NCBI GenBank assembly: GCA_024305405.1
Contig: JAKNDB010000105.1
Coordinates: forward strand, 3,037,501 to 3,101,500
Length of the DNA: 64,000 nucleotides
Direction of reading: 5' to 3'
DNA from: Dirofilaria immitis
Lineage: Eukaryota; Nematoda; Chromadorea; Rhabditida; Onchocercidae
Both the position numbers and the translations under genes were made by a program. Below are positions 41,502 through 55,741 of this stretch, piece after piece (within the stretch, counting starts at the first letter, position 1; each line of letters begins with the position of its first letter). The notes below the pieces were generated by a model. It did not search any database. It had not been told where the DNA came from and worked only from the letters and a program-made list of their open reading frames with translations.

Positions 41502-41670
41502 ATTCACTATCCCTGTTTCATAATTGTGGAAGATTGAAGCAATACTAGAAACTGATGCTCCATCAAACTGATTGAACAAAAAGAGATTTGGAGGATCTGC
41601 AACAGTAGTATTCACTATCCCCAGTTTCATAAATTTGATAATGGAAGATTGAAGCAATACTAGAAAATGC
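41502..41670. repeat. Imperfect direct duplication, period about 109 bp
   Basis: The segment with ATTCACTATCCC, GTTTCATAA and GGAAGATTGAAGCAATACTA occurs at about 41502-41553 and again at about 41610-41666, with an indel between the blocks. It is non-coding as far as can be seen. Confidence 0.85.
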
Positions 41671-43909
41671 TGGAATCAATTTGTTCAAATATTCAATTTT
41701 AAAACTTTGTTTAGAAGCGAATTTGCTTAGAAGACTTACTCGATAAAATTTCCGAATATTTTTTAATAACAGTGAAAATCTTTTCAAACTGTTTGCTGTG
41801 TTTGAGAATGAATTTTTGCCATCACGCATTATTATCAAATTTAACGTGTCTGATTCTCTGCAATGTTATTTTTACTTATTTAAAATTGCACAAAATTTTT
41901 TTAGAAATTTTTTATTTAAATTTATAAGATCCTATTTTTAATGACATCATGTCTGCAGATATCCTCTCAATTTAAAAAATTTATCAAATCAATCCACAGT
42001 TCATTGAAAATATGAAATAAAATATGAAATTAAAAATCTTCATTTAATTAATAACTAATGACATTTTCAAGGAGACTATATTACTTAATTAAGTACCTCA
42101 AGAAGTCTTTCGACTCTTAATTATTTCCAACAGATATCATAATAAGTGAGGTCAAATAAACATTATGCGAGAAAATGGACAGGTGAACACTACATTAAGT
42201 GAAAATAGACACTACATACTAAGCTAAATGCTATGCTAGTTGGCTACTCATTCTCAGCAATTTCTTGCAAATGCATCAAATCAAAGAGCGAAGAAAAAGC
42301 TTATAAAATTTACACGAAAACGAAGAGAAGACTGAAAATAAAACCGTCACAGAGCTCCGAGAATCGTAAAACTCGCCCATGAAACGCTTCCGCTCTCCAC
42401 GTTGATTCCGGAAGTAATGCATCCGATCCACTAATGCAATCTCTAAAACGAGTAGATGGTCGAATTTAAGTATTTTCACATTTTCGAAAGTTTTTTAAAA
42501 GATAATGAATGATTCTATAAACTAACGACTTACGACTTCAGAAAGAAGAATTGTTTTTATTTTAAAATTGAGAAGGTGTATAATATTATTGATTATAATA
42601 TCAATTAAAAGAGAATGTTAATTCCTTATTCAATAAAATCTAAAATCTGAAAGTTAAAATTTGTTGTAAATTTGTTTATCAACAATATCTTCTCATCGCT
42701 TAATCATAATATTAACTTTATCCATGCGCCAAGTGGTTTATTCCAAAATCGATCTTCTTCTTTTTGTTTGTGATTAGTATCCAATTGAAGCATACTGTAT
42801 CTTTACCTAAACGTGAATAAAGTACAAGAAATTGATTTGCTTAATTGCATATTCGCACAAAGTAATGTTTGATTATATAACGACCCTAAAATATTATGTA
42901 ACCTATCAATGACATCTTATAAACCAACAAATGATAATGAAAGATTCCGAATTGATCCTGAAAAATTTTGTTATAAAATGATTTTAAAAAACTTTACAGA
43001 ACGCAATGCTATATTTTATAATGTCAAAAAAATGAATAAATTAATTTTACAATTTGAATTTGATTGAATTTAAAGTCTCCAATTCAGAGACATTGTTTTG
43101 TTTAAAGGCAAAAATTGAAGAAGCATTGCGTAAAAATGCAATGTCGATCATGTATCGTCGCAATTATGGACATATCAACTGGAAACGTTTACTCAAATCT
43201 GGAAAAGATAAGATGAGATCGTGTAGGTGTAAGGAAGGAAATTGAAAAATATTAGCAGTTAGTATAAAATTTCAACTAATGAAAAACATGATATGAATTA
43301 AATCCATTCTTATATAAATGGCATAAAAAGTACAAAAAATCGCTATGAACTTTCTACCGAAAATCGACATTTTTTTTTTGCAGAATAAAATGTTTTTTTA
43401 AGTGGAACGAACTATTGAGACAAAAATCTTGTCAACAGTATCTGATGTGACAATACCTATTCTACCATTTTCTGGAAAAGATATAAAAGTCAGTTTTGCT
43501 GAATCTATGAGCAAATTAAACTGTCAGTAACTTGAATTTTTAATTTTTGCTAGTTTCCATAACCTTTTAATTTCTCTAAGCCTTTCAAAGTCGTGGTTTT
43601 AAGTTTTAAACTTCTTTGAATAATAAGGAATTGGGCTTTTCGAAGTAGTAATTGATGATTTAAATTTAAAAAACACAATTTTAAAATTGATAAAAACAAT
43701 ATTTTTGGTCAAATATGCATAAGAATAGAATTTCACAACTGAAATTGTACTAAGCATCTTTTTATTCACCATGGAGACAGGTAACGAATCGTTGATAGCT
43801 TGGCTTTATAAAACGTTGCTAAGGAAATATTCCTCAAACAGAAATATGCCTGTTAATATAAAGCTTCAAATCTGGAAAATTATCAAGTATAACAATCAAA
43901 TTTAGAGAT

Positions 43910-43959
43910 AGTTTTATAAATATGATTTGAAGTCAGTTTTATAAATATGATTTGAAGTC
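43910..43959. repeat. 25-bp tandem duplication
   Basis: Two identical head-to-tail copies of a 25-bp unit starting AGTTTTATAAATATGATTTG, in non-coding DNA. Confidence 0.93.
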
Positions 43960-46900
43960 ATCGTTTGAAATGACTTGATTGATAAAATAAAATTCCTGAT
44001 AGTGAACGTTTTGCAAAGGAACAGTTTCGTAAATTTCAAAATTTTATCTTAAAAACCATTACCAAAACATTTACGTGAGAAAAAATTGCAACTTCTTCTC
44101 TTGGCAAACTTAAGAATATTCTTAATGGCTTAAATTTCTTTCATTCTACTGAAATTTTTTTGTTAAAATTCTTTTTTTTAAATTCTTGATTTCTCATTAA
44201 ATTCGTTAAATTTAGCATAATTAAAATTTTTCTGGACCATTAAAAATGCCTTAAAAAATCAAAGAATGATAAGATTCTGAATGCATTCCTCATTAACAAA
44301 CTATTTCAACGATAAAATCTTTTGAGGACAAACAAAATTTTGGTCCATCTAGAAACATTCACAGACATAATTTTTTGTGTACAAATACTGTATTCGGAAA
44401 GAGAGAATAGTTATTGCCTTATATGCAAGAAATAATCAGTTTGTGGTGAATTTATTTTTTCTACTTCAAAAGACTATTCACTGTTCAAAAAATGCTTCAA
44501 TAAATTGTTGACGGTGGATAATTATGCAAATTGCTCTATTAAATATATTGACAATTAATGTGGGCAAGTGACAGGAATATGTTTACTCAAATGCTATGAC
44601 CGTTGGTCGTTCAGTGATGGCAACAATTGGATTGATCCGGCATTGATCAAACTTGACATAGTTAAACTATGAGATCTTCAGTAACATTTAAAAAGTCAAT
44701 TGCTAGTTTATCATATTGTTTTCCTTTGTGCCCCACACAATTTTATAAAATTGAATTGAATTTAAAAAGATAAAAATAGTTAAACTTGAGAGATCGTGCG
44801 AATTCAACTCATCAATTCAGCTGCTGATATTAATTCAAATTATAACGAGAATTCGATTTCAATCAGTTTCTAATATAGGAAATGCTGCACCATTGTTATT
44901 TCAATAGCATTTCGTTACCATAATCGTTATTAGATTATGATTCATATTTCTTTTGTTGCTTCAAAAATTCATTATTTTACTTGCAGTGAAAGTTAACATT
45001 GACGCAGTTGATCAATCAGAATCAATATTATAATTAAATACCATATAAATAAGAAATCACTTACTACATTCCCAGTTTTAATTAAATCATAACTAAGACT
45101 TGCTTATCTGTCTAAACATCTCCATAGAAGAATATAAGATCAAAAATTCTATTTCTGCTTTTGAATGTTGCTGATTCTTCAATTTCTCTATAGCGGCTAA
45201 ATCTTAAAAAAGAAACAATAATTGAATTGAGGTATCTAAAAAGATTTTGCGGAGAATTATTCTACACTTATAACTATATAGTACTAACTTATTGATCAGC
45301 TAAGATATAGGATATGGGATTCAAAACTGCACCTGAATTTATGCAAACTCATAAAACATTTGAAGAGAATTTTTTTTTTTGAAGGAAACCTTGAAATCTT
45401 GCAGGGATTTAGAAAACTGAATGATAGAGTAAAATTGTCTGAGAATTAGAAAGGCACCTAAACTGAAATGGATTCATCATTTAAAACTGGACTATGGTCA
45501 GTCTGAGAAAGAAGAAGTATTTCATCATTTTGTAGGAAAAGTTGGTAAAAATACAATTGAAGTAGCTTGGATATGAGTAATTATCGTTTACGATATTTAT
45601 TATAGTCATCTGCAAACTACTTCAAATTAAATAATGAAGCAAAATTCAAAATTGTAATGAAGATTTTTTTATTTGATTTGTTTTAATTATAAGAATTTAT
45701 TTTTCGTAGAACGTTGATAGTCATGCAATATGATAATCTAGCGACGAAGATTTCTCCTTGATTAATCATATTGGAATAATCGTTTTTAAAATCGTTAGGA
45801 ATTGACTGTAACTCAAGGATTAGTAGAATGGTGTAGCAGAAGAAGCTAATGATCAAACAATCATTAAGCCTACAGTAGCTTAAGCAACTGATTATCCGTT
45901 TTATCAATTGAGCCATGGTCGATGATTGATAAACATTCGATGTAACAGACAATTGAATACATGAACAAAAGAGTTACAAGTCATTACATGAACAAGGGGT
46001 CATGTGTTCATTTGATAGATGAAAAGAACCGTAGAGTCATACAATGAATAAAGTGTGGTAACCGAGGAGTAAACTGACGACAATCTAGTCCTTAAAAGAT
46101 GAAGGTAAGAATACAATGATAGTTGCATGACGTTAATCATTTACAGTATTCTTTAGAACTATGAATTAAGTTATTGAACAACGAATATTCTAAAATTTGA
46201 TCGATAATAATTAATACAAAGAATTTCTATGAAACACTTCTCAAAATACAAAGCTACTTTGATTACAGAAATATTATAAAATTTATAAATTATTTCGGTC
46301 TCCTCGACAACAGTTATATATGTAAAATACTTCAACAATATTTGTTTATTACTGACAGCTACAATTCTTATTTGAATCAAAATTTTCCGATCTTCTTCTG
46401 CAATTTTAAAGTTCCAGTTTATTGAGTCTTGCATGGTTCAGAGCGCGGAAAATGCCATTTCAAGCCGAAAATAAAAGTTGAGATTCCATGCATCACACAA
46501 CGCTCCTATTTTCTTCTTAAAAAACGTTCCATTTGATTATGATGCTTCGGATTTTCTAAATCTCATTATTCAGTTTAAAATATTTTTTAAATAAGTTTTT
46601 TCCGAAAATAGAAATTTTCGAAGCGAAAATTAAAGAAAATTAAATGGACAAATGATCTTGAAATTCTCACTACGATAAAAAAATTAAACATAATAAAACT
46701 TCTGATTCCATCTCCACATCTTATGGTTTCCAAAATTTGTACAATTCATTTAGAAATTTTACCGCAAAATGACATAAAACGTTTTTATGAAAGGTTCAAA
46801 ATAAGCAATTATCGATATCGCCTATCCTGACCACTATTTATCGGTAATTAACATATTTAATAAGTACGATGCTTTGATATCCATACTGTATTCACATATA

Positions 46901-47677
46901 AGTAATCCGCATCTCTTACTGGAACAATGCATTTCAGTGAAAAGTAAAATGGTGCTGTTTAGGCCTCTCTCTTTATAATGTTGATTGCAAGACAATCAAT
47001 GCAGTTCAAAATTAAAAATAAATGCGAATGTTTCATCTTCAAAAATGAATTAGAAATTTACTGGAAATACGCATTATCTAAGAGCAAGAATGTTAATCGC
47101 AAAAAAACAGACTGCAAAAGAAGTTTCTACGTTCAACTACCAGGAGCATTACAATGAAATATCATGAAAATAATAGTGACTCAATTTTTAGCGGGATTCG
47201 GGAATAGAATCTACATATCAATGGAATTTGGCAAATAGTACCTCTTTCAAATTTAAGTTTGACAAAATGACGATCCTATACACATAATCTAGTAGATACT
47301 ATTAAATATATAGAAACTTTAACGAAATTCTGTCAAAAGATGTTGAAATCATAAAACTAGTTACGTTATCACCAAATTACCTGATCAACAATGAACATTA
47401 AATCATATACCAGCAAAAGATCTTGCGAGAAGCAACAAAATTTTTATAACGAAAATTCAAAATAATATTGTTAATGAATACAAGCTAGAACTTCAACAGT
47501 ATAAATATGGATAACTGTTAATAAACAACTATTATCAAAAGTCATTTATATGGTTGATAATATGAAAAAAAGCAAGATTATAATGATATTTCCAAATCTC
47601 ACTTTTTCTTAAAATTGTTTAATTTAGAGTAAATAGAAATATTTCTTGAGAAACAGGATATAACATTTTAAAAAAGA

Positions 47678-50600
47678 TTACTGTTGAACATAATTTGGTT
47701 GAATTGTTGTCAAAACAGGGACTGGTTGAACTATTGCTGGTTGCTGTTGCTGTCCAGGATAATAATATTGAGTTGTATTGGATAATGGTGGCTGCTGCTG
47801 ACCAGTTGTAGCTGTTGGGATTGCTCCATATGCCGTTGCTATTGCTGCTATACCTTCAAATCAAACTCTTTTGAGGGATTCAGTTTTTCTTTCCAGTAAA
47901 GTAATTTTATTACTCATTTTTTTTTAGATTACAATAACGGTTTGTGACGAAAAAAATAAAATATAAGATGTAAGACATTAAACTGTTGATATTCGCATAT
48001 ATTTTTGAATTTGATGTTAATGCTGTTCTAAACACTGTGAACTCCACAAATTACTCCGATGGAACGAAATTTTCATATAGTCGAAAAGATTTAATATGTG
48101 CAACGTATGCATCAGCACATATTTTACAACAATTATATGTTTCAAAATTGGTTGGATACCTTCTTGATTTTCTGGAATTATTCTCGAAATTAAGCTACTT
48201 TTCATCTGAAAATTACAACTTACCATTATCTGTATTAGGTGCAGCTGTATAATATTGTTGTTGTTGATGAGTTGGATATGGAGTGTAACACGCAGCTGTC
48301 CGCAACTTTTTGTCTACTGGATCACTGAAAATGAACATCTGTTAATGGCACATGAAAGTTTAAAAATTTATGACACTTAATTTGAGCAAACTAAATCTTC
48401 CTAATGAAGAAAGCAATAGCTTACCCAGAACTTTTACATCGGCAGCTCTTTGTTTGATACAGCGACATTCTCAATACTTTTTTGAAGTTGCGTGTGATAT
48501 TCGAGATGCTTCTGGAGGCTGAAAGAAGGAGACTATTTGTTTGAAATCAGTCTCAGAAATCTTGTTCTGTTGAAAATTTTTGAATTCTTCCCCAGTTTTT
48601 ATGCAAAAATTCTCTTGCCGATAATAAAATTTTAAATTCTTGCAAACAAAAATGAGATTCGGCAGATGAAACTAATGGATAATTCTATGTTCATTAAATT
48701 ATTTCCGCGAAAGATTGTTATGCGTAAAAACTGTAGTAAAAATAAAATTAACTTTGACAAGGAATTATACTAAGGCAATCAAAAATAAAATAAAAATGTT
48801 AAAATTACAAAATAACTAACAGACTAAAAATAACTGGAACAACTGGCCAAATAAAATTGAAGATATACATCACAAAATTATAAATTGAGATGCACAATTT
48901 TTAGAAAGTTTTTGAAAATAAAAAGTAAAAATCTAAAAACACTATTGTCGATTTCCACAATAATTAAATGCTCCTATATATCAGAATAAATTTGGTACTA
49001 ACGCTTCTACGTCGGTTCCTAAGTCTTCCAAAAATCCAACTTTCTCTGTGAAAAACGTAATTTATCCTCATCACAAAGTTGATCACTTTCAAGAACTTCG
49101 TTTAGCGCTTCGATCACATTTCGTTCACTGAATACTGGTGCTGTATAAGCCAAATCAACCAGCGCCAAATACAACTGTGGATTACTCTGAAATGATACGT
49201 TCATTTTTGCATCATAAAAGTAATCGGAAAATTCAAAACAATAAATTATGAGAAAATGAAGGGGTGAAGAGAACTTACTATCTATTAACGCAATCACATA
49301 AAGAAATTGCCAAAGAGAAATAAATAGTACGCTGGTATCAGTGTTATTCCTCATACGCATAATTTGTTAATGTTTCATTTACCTTATCACGATTTATTGC
49401 ATCTCTGATGATTTTTTCAGCAAGCTTACGATCATTTCGTGTTTTAGCATGAAATCTTGCTAGTTTCAAGGCGTAAAATGCAGAAAGTTTACGTGGAGTG
49501 CGTGAATCGTGTATGAGACGCTCAAAGCGTGATATCACGGAAGAATAGTCCGGAGAATCTCTATAAAATCTTTTTAATTACTCAATAGTTTAATTTTGAA
49601 AAAATTTTAGAAACATTTTAAATACTTCTCAAAATTCAGTTAAGTTTAATTTACTCCTTCGGCTTACTTCCCAATTTTAAATGAAATTTTGTATTTAATG
49701 AATTATTGCAAATAACCAGCCTATCGCCTGCTTGTTTCATCGCATAACGCCGCTCGATTCCAATCCGACGTAACGCAATAACAGCATATCCCGGATGGTG
49801 ATGATCAAAACTTGCCAAAATTGAATTAGCCTTCTCAAAATCACCTGTAAAATTTATAGTTATATAATGTGTCACTTTATAGGAGCAACCTTACAGAAAA
49901 ATCAGTTCCCTCTTGCATGCTATCTTCATTTTATCTTTTCGTCTAGTAGTCGTCTATAACAAGCAATCCTGTGACGAATCTAATTTCATTATCTTCAGCG
50001 AATTTTTATTCTAGACCATACATGATAATTAGAAAAAGTTTCGCTGATTAAAAAATTTCAATTACGTAAGATAGTGATCTGCAACGCAGTCGAAATATCA
50101 TTTACTATGTTCTGTAATACGTAGAAGCATTAAACACGTTTCTGTTTCTCTCAGCCTTCGGACATACTAAATTTAAAAATTTTTTAAGTGCTACAAGTAA
50201 AATAAACGATTTTCTAAATTCTTTGGAAGATTATCTTTCAAAGAATTTAGAAAATCCAAAATCACAATACTTTGAATTTTTATTTGAAATTTCAAATTTT
50301 TCTTCAAAAAGTAAATCTCTACTTTTTTGTAGCTTTTAAAATTTAAAAATTTCGTTTATCCAAGAAATGAAAGAACTGCAGAAAATGTTCAGCGTTATTA
50401 TGTTTTAGGTAAACCGCAAATAAAAGGTTGCTTTTTCTTAATCCTGATGTCGTGAATTATTTCCAAAATTATGTGACATCGAACAGTGACAGTGCAAAAG
50501 TAATCTGTTAATTTCATTTCTACTGACATCAAACTGACCAACACTTAATATGATTATTTGGTGTTCCGCTTTTTTATTTTGATCACTTTCTTTCATAAAA

Positions 50601-53600
50601 TGATATAAAATTTGATTCGAATAGAATTTAATCAGTTTCAGATTTTTCGCTACATAAGCTAAGTACTGCTTATATTTAAAGTTTGTCAACACCCACCTAA
50701 TTATCTGAAATGTCATATCCCAAAAATAGTGGAGAGAAAATTTACAGATTTCAAAATCAAAGAACGTCAGTTATCAATCATTATCAGTCACGTCAGAACT
50801 CTCCGAACCTCTTGAAATTTTCCAGTTTGATTACTCAAAAACTCTAACTCAAATTTATTAACTTCCAAATCTGGATGCAACAGTCCAGGTGTGAAGATCC
50901 AAATAATCCTCTGGACCTTGCACTAAAATGAAACGAAGCCAGTTATGTTTATGAAACGCTAATTGCCTTCTGTATGTTTAATGAATTTTGATATGTTAAA
51001 AAATATTTCAAGTAGATAAATATAATAAAAAGATGCTACTCAAAACCAGAACTTTGATACAGAATTTCACTGCAAATGATAGCCTATTATTAAAAATAAT
51101 TTTTGCAATAATTCAAGCAGAAATTCAACTTCAAAGAAAGGAACTTTCCCTATTGTCTCTTGTTTCCTAACGGGATGTATTATCAATTAATTATATTTTA
51201 CTAGGCAATAAACACGAGACTATTCAGAACTAAGTCAAGGATCAATTTCTGAAGGCAATATTATTCCAAAAATAATCCGTAAATGTTTTCGAAATTCTAG
51301 CGACTCAAAATTTCCATGTGTCGTAATAAGTGGTAGGAGCTAGATATCATAAAGACCTATTCTTACACAATAATTCTCAACTTGAAGATAAGACCTCTAT
51401 ATTCATACAAATTATCAAGATTTAGATTAATTGCATTTTTCAAATTCAGAAATTCACAATTCACGGTATAGCAGTTCCTAACATACCGAATAATAATTTC
51501 CAATATACCTTATACCAAGTACATTCATCTTTCTGTAGAGATAAAGTTCTGTAAGTTTAATTTAAAAGAAAAAATCCGATTTAAAGTCTGCAAGGTACTG
51601 TCTTGCCGTTCATAAACAGAGAAACAAATAGCCACGCTGATTTAATATCCACCATTTGGAAACTAAGTCATAAAGCAACCTTAATTGTAAAGCAGAAGAA
51701 ATAACATCATTTTAGCAATATTTTCAATTGAATTGCCATTACACACACACATGTATATATACATAGATACATAGATATATAGATATACACACATACGCAC
51801 ACACATATACATGTATATATCTTGGAGTCGTGAGACTGCAGCCCAAAGAGAATGATAAACCTCATCTAAAGCTAAATAAAACTACGAGACCGACAGTAAA
51901 GTACCGTGAGGGAAAGCTGGAAAGAACTTTAAAGAGACAGTAGAAATACACACCGAATTCCAGCAGCTATTCAAAGACAAAGACCTTAAAGAATTCTGGA
52001 ATCCTTATGTAAGCACTAGATTAAAATTTTCTTTTAAAAACTGTATTCGTTCAAGTAAAACAGATCCATAACACTTATGGAAAAACTCTGTTTCTTGTTT
52101 CGCCTAACTCAATCGAATTTCATTGCATTGCGCTAAGTTTTTTATCTCAATTAAAAATACTTCAAGCTCTTGGAAGTTCTGAGAGATCGAGACTGTTGAA
52201 GATTGGATAAAGGGAAAAAATCGAATGAAAACTGCATCTTGCAAACCGAGATCCAATGAAATTCCACAACTTTACATAAAATGATAGCCTTCTCATTTTT
52301 CGAATGCATAAAAGAAATTCATCTCTGATCGCATCGCACTTGAAAATTATCACCATTTTTCTTTAAATTACTTTCTAAAAACCATACTTGCCATCGAGTT
52401 GTCGGATGAGTGCAGCACCATAAGTGAATGTTGTCTGCTGACGGGTGATAATACTTTAGCTTATGATCAAACTTAACCACATGAATGAACGGAAAAAGAG
52501 ATCACCGGTTCGTATATCACAAATATCACAATTATTGTGGTTATTACCATTTTTTCTTCGAAGGCGCTGTACGCAAGATGAACATTCGGTTTGCGAGGCA
52601 AATGAACTTCGGTTGCTCGACGGAAAACACTACGGGCACGACTGGATTCCCCGATACTTTCCACATAACGAGCATACTGTAGTTGAAAATTAATTACTTG
52701 ATAAATGTTGCTTCTAAAAATGAAATCGTTAATTTTTTTGACTAAATTGGCATATTAACTGATACTTAATTTAGAATTACTCGAATGATAATTTTACCTT
52801 AATCCACATTTCTTCATACAAAGCACAAGCGATTAGACATCTCTCGAACAAAATTATGATACGCGTAATATCGCCACACTCAATTTCAAAGTCAAGGTAA
52901 GCGCGCCAATTACGTAACTGAGCCTGCTCCAATGGTTTTACATGAAAATATGGCCGTTTTATCTGAAACATTATCTTTTTTTTTAAATTAATTAAAATAT
53001 AAAGCAGTCAACAAAAAATCACATGAAAATTTAGCGAATTTGAAACAAACATACATTTTCCTCAAATGTCCAACGACGACTAACTTCTTGCTCATTTAAT
53101 AAATATTTTTATTTCGTCGTTCGATTATTTCTTTACGTAACACACGCAAGGCTTCTTCGCAATGCTGCAAAAATACTTTTTATCAAAATTGTTTTAATTT
53201 AATTAAAAATAGTGAATGAAAAAATGACGAACTTTTACTAAAGAACTACCAGAAATTGAAAAAACCTTGCGCCTCGTAAAAATTTTTTCGGTGGTTCCTC
53301 TCCATTTTCCGGGATGTAATCTGGTGGAGATTCATCAACGTAATCTTCTAAAAGAAACAGGTCACCATCGACCACATTACGCAAATCTGCTTCAACCTGG
53401 AACAAATTTTTCATAAAAATTTTAGCACAGCAAATAAAATAAGATTGTCTCTTGAATAAATATTACAACTCGCTTTTGCAAAAATTTCATTGTATTCATC
53501 CTGAGTTACTACTCGGTCCGGCTCGTTTGAATTCACAAACGCCTTGTATCTGAAAACAAAGTGAACCTTGAAAAAAATAACGAGAAAAGTTGCAAATGAG

Positions 53601-55741
53601 AATTTATTTTCACCTGAAGAGTATAATAAATTCTCTTACAGTAATACAGTTTAATATAGATAAAAAAATTATTGCGGCAGCAAAAATGATAAAACCCACC
53701 ACCTAATAAATAATTCTAGAAGAAATGTTAAGAATGAAAGGTTAGGAGAAGAAATGAAATTACCATATATCAACAAACTATCACTTACTGCTACAGCAAA
53801 TGATGATAATATAATATAATGCCCAATACGAAAAGAAAACATACTTGTCAAAATGACTACTATAAAGCAAAGTGGGTATGCTTAATATCTGATCAAAAAG
53901 TGCTCCAGCTCGTACAGTTTCACCATTACTCAATTCCCAGCTAATGTATTCATCCCATAATTTGTCCGAACGAAATTCCATACCGCATGCTTCAATTGCA
54001 TGATCATAAATTCTGTAACAAGTCGATTTCATCACAAATCTTGAGATTTATGAAAGAAATTGTTATATCAGTAATATAAACTTACAATCTAGTTTTCTGC
54101 ACTGCATTATCCTGATGCTGAACGATTTCTTTGATGAAGGAAATATAATGAAGCCACAGATCAACACTCAGTGGTACAGCCGTGACTCCACGTTCATAAA
54201 CCTAAAAAATGCTTTTATTTTTTTATCTACTAACGTTAATTTTACTTTACTGTCTTCTCTTCTTCTCTAATCAAAGTCCTAGTAATTAAAGTAGCAAAAA
54301 TAATAACCCAGTGTGCTTTCTCTACGGAATACTTATTTATATTGGCTACACATGATATATAATGCAGAATTTCAATCTGCAAAAAAAAATTATGCTATGA
54401 GCATTCTAGTTTCAAGATAATCTAAATACTATAAAGCAGCAAGAGAAAAAATATGATAAGCCAAACATAAGCACACCTCAATACAGCGATCATAGTGTTT
54501 ATGACGACGTTCAAATTCAGCGTACTTTCGCCAATATCCGTAACAGTACGGATATCTCTTGAAGAAGTCATCATATGCTTCGCGAGCCGCTTTTGTTTCA
54601 TCCTAAAATAACTCACAAAAACATTTTCAAACTACAAATTTACACTTATATGCGGCATTGATCATAAACCGTTGATAACGCTGAAAAAAAAATGACGAAA
54701 CATTAACATCAAAAAACAAAACTGAATTTTTCTATGCGATCACAAAAACTGAGTCTCAAATCGCAATACTGAATAAAATGAATTAGATGAATTTATTAAG
54801 ATTTTAATATGGAACGTAAAAATGGATTTATAGCTCTTTATCAATTTTTGATAAACAAAACATTTTTGAGCCTAATTACAAAGAATCGCAATATTATTTA
54901 AGCGATCTAAACTTACAAGTTGCTCGATGTACTGCAAAAGATGAGTCCATGCATCAAAATTTCTTGAATCATCTTTCAGCGGTTTCCAACAAAGTTTCAG
55001 CAAGTCCGTCGTTTCTCGGTCACTTGAACTTCTGCTGAAATAAATTTTTCTACCAAAATGTTTTCTAAGTATTAAAAATAAAAATCATCTGAAGTTTCAT
55101 GTAACTACTCATTTGTTTAATTAGGACATTTTATAGAACTTAGAAGTTATTGATGTAAAGTAAAAAATCTCAAAACAAATAGGATCTGCAACAAGAATAT
55201 TCATCACTGACTGCTACACAGCACTTTGAATTTCAAATCTGAGTATAAAAACCCAAAGTTTAACCAAATCTTTTCCTTCAGCAATAAAATCGGGAGAGAC
55301 ATTTTTACTAGTAATTATTTTCTATACGAGTTTTAATAACTTTACAATGCCATAAGTGCATTTTTCTCAATAATATTCTCCAGGTTTGTTTCTAAATCTT
55401 CAGAGTCTATGCCTGTTCTCCAGATTTTCAACTAGCAATTAATGTTTCTAGATTCAAAATTGTCTGTCAATCTGTATTACAGAGAAACAATAAACTCTCG
55501 GAATCATTTTGATGCTGACAAGCACAGGTTAGAATCAATTAAATATAAATAAGAAATTTTAATTTAGTTGAAGAAAACTGACGTACCTTCGACGATCGTG
55601 ATGACGGCTTCGACTTCTTGTTCGACCACGTCGTCTGCTGTGACTACGGCCACGATGACCACTATTAGGACTTCGACTATGACTACGGCTAAGACTATGA
55701 CTTTTGCTAGAGCTTTCACTCCGACTTCGACCGCGACCCAT
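47678..55741 (-). CDS. PRPF39: Pre-mRNA processing factor 39 (PRPF39), HAT-repeat splicing factor
   Basis: A nuclear U1 snRNP-associated protein acting in early 5' splice-site recognition. Exons: 55587-55741, 54917-55034, 54477-54602, 54086-54201, 53845-54012, 53470-53549, 53266-53396, 53055-53164, 52798-52962, 52548-52676, 49717-49844, 49383-49560, 48999-49186, 48425-48518, 48224-48324, 47678-47853, about 720 residues (human about 670). Residues 1-50 are Arg/Ser-rich. HAT repeats follow: [68 protein letters not shown], then [25 protein letters not shown] and [16 protein letters not shown], all diagnostic of PRPF39. The tail is rich in Gln, Tyr and Pro. Single-base frame breaks occur at 49030-49034, 52550-52555, 53101-53103, 53278-53288 and 48449-48451; junctions near 49717, 48518 and 48324 are not fully resolved. 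Only the 54640-54690 segment in the N-terminal half was rejected as an exon. Confidence 0.92.
50208..50256. repeat. Hairpin, 22-bp arms with one mismatch
   Basis: GATTTTCTAAATTCTTTG is followed, after a short centre, by its reverse complement; four more pairs extend the stem inward past one mismatch, leaving a loop of about five bases. It lies in the 2.7-kb intron of PRPF39. Confidence 0.9.
51740..51820. repeat. AC/TA/GATA-type microsatellite
   Basis: A mixture of ACACAC, TATATA, ATAGATA and ACATAC units over about 80 bases, in the 2.7-kb intron of PRPF39. Confidence 0.88.

Larger units (their letters stand above)
38069..47677. other. Gene-poor region; may contain unseen first exon(s) of the CCDC88 gene
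   Basis: No exon could be supported in these 9.6 kb. The missing HOOK-domain start, and the promoter, of the CCDC88-like gene should lie here. A GC-richer patch at about 42340-42450 is open in more than one minus-strand frame and is followed by GT dinucleotides; it is the best place to look for a first exon or 5' UTR, but I could not match it to the HOOK domain. The remainder is AT-rich with local duplications and a polypurine tract. Confidence 0.45.

Noticed and set aside
42276..42479. Minus-strand ORF containing ALVD, considered as the first HOOK exon
   Set aside because: The short resemblance does not continue and the following sequence does not match the domain; left as a place to look, not as an exon.
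43054..43245. 63-codon plus-strand ORF
   Set aside because: No motif or exon signals; isolated in repeat-bearing non-coding DNA.
54640..54690. Possible extra exon of PRPF39 between 54917 and 54602
   Set aside because: Its phase does not fit, and the flanking exons join directly in phase with the spacing known for the family.
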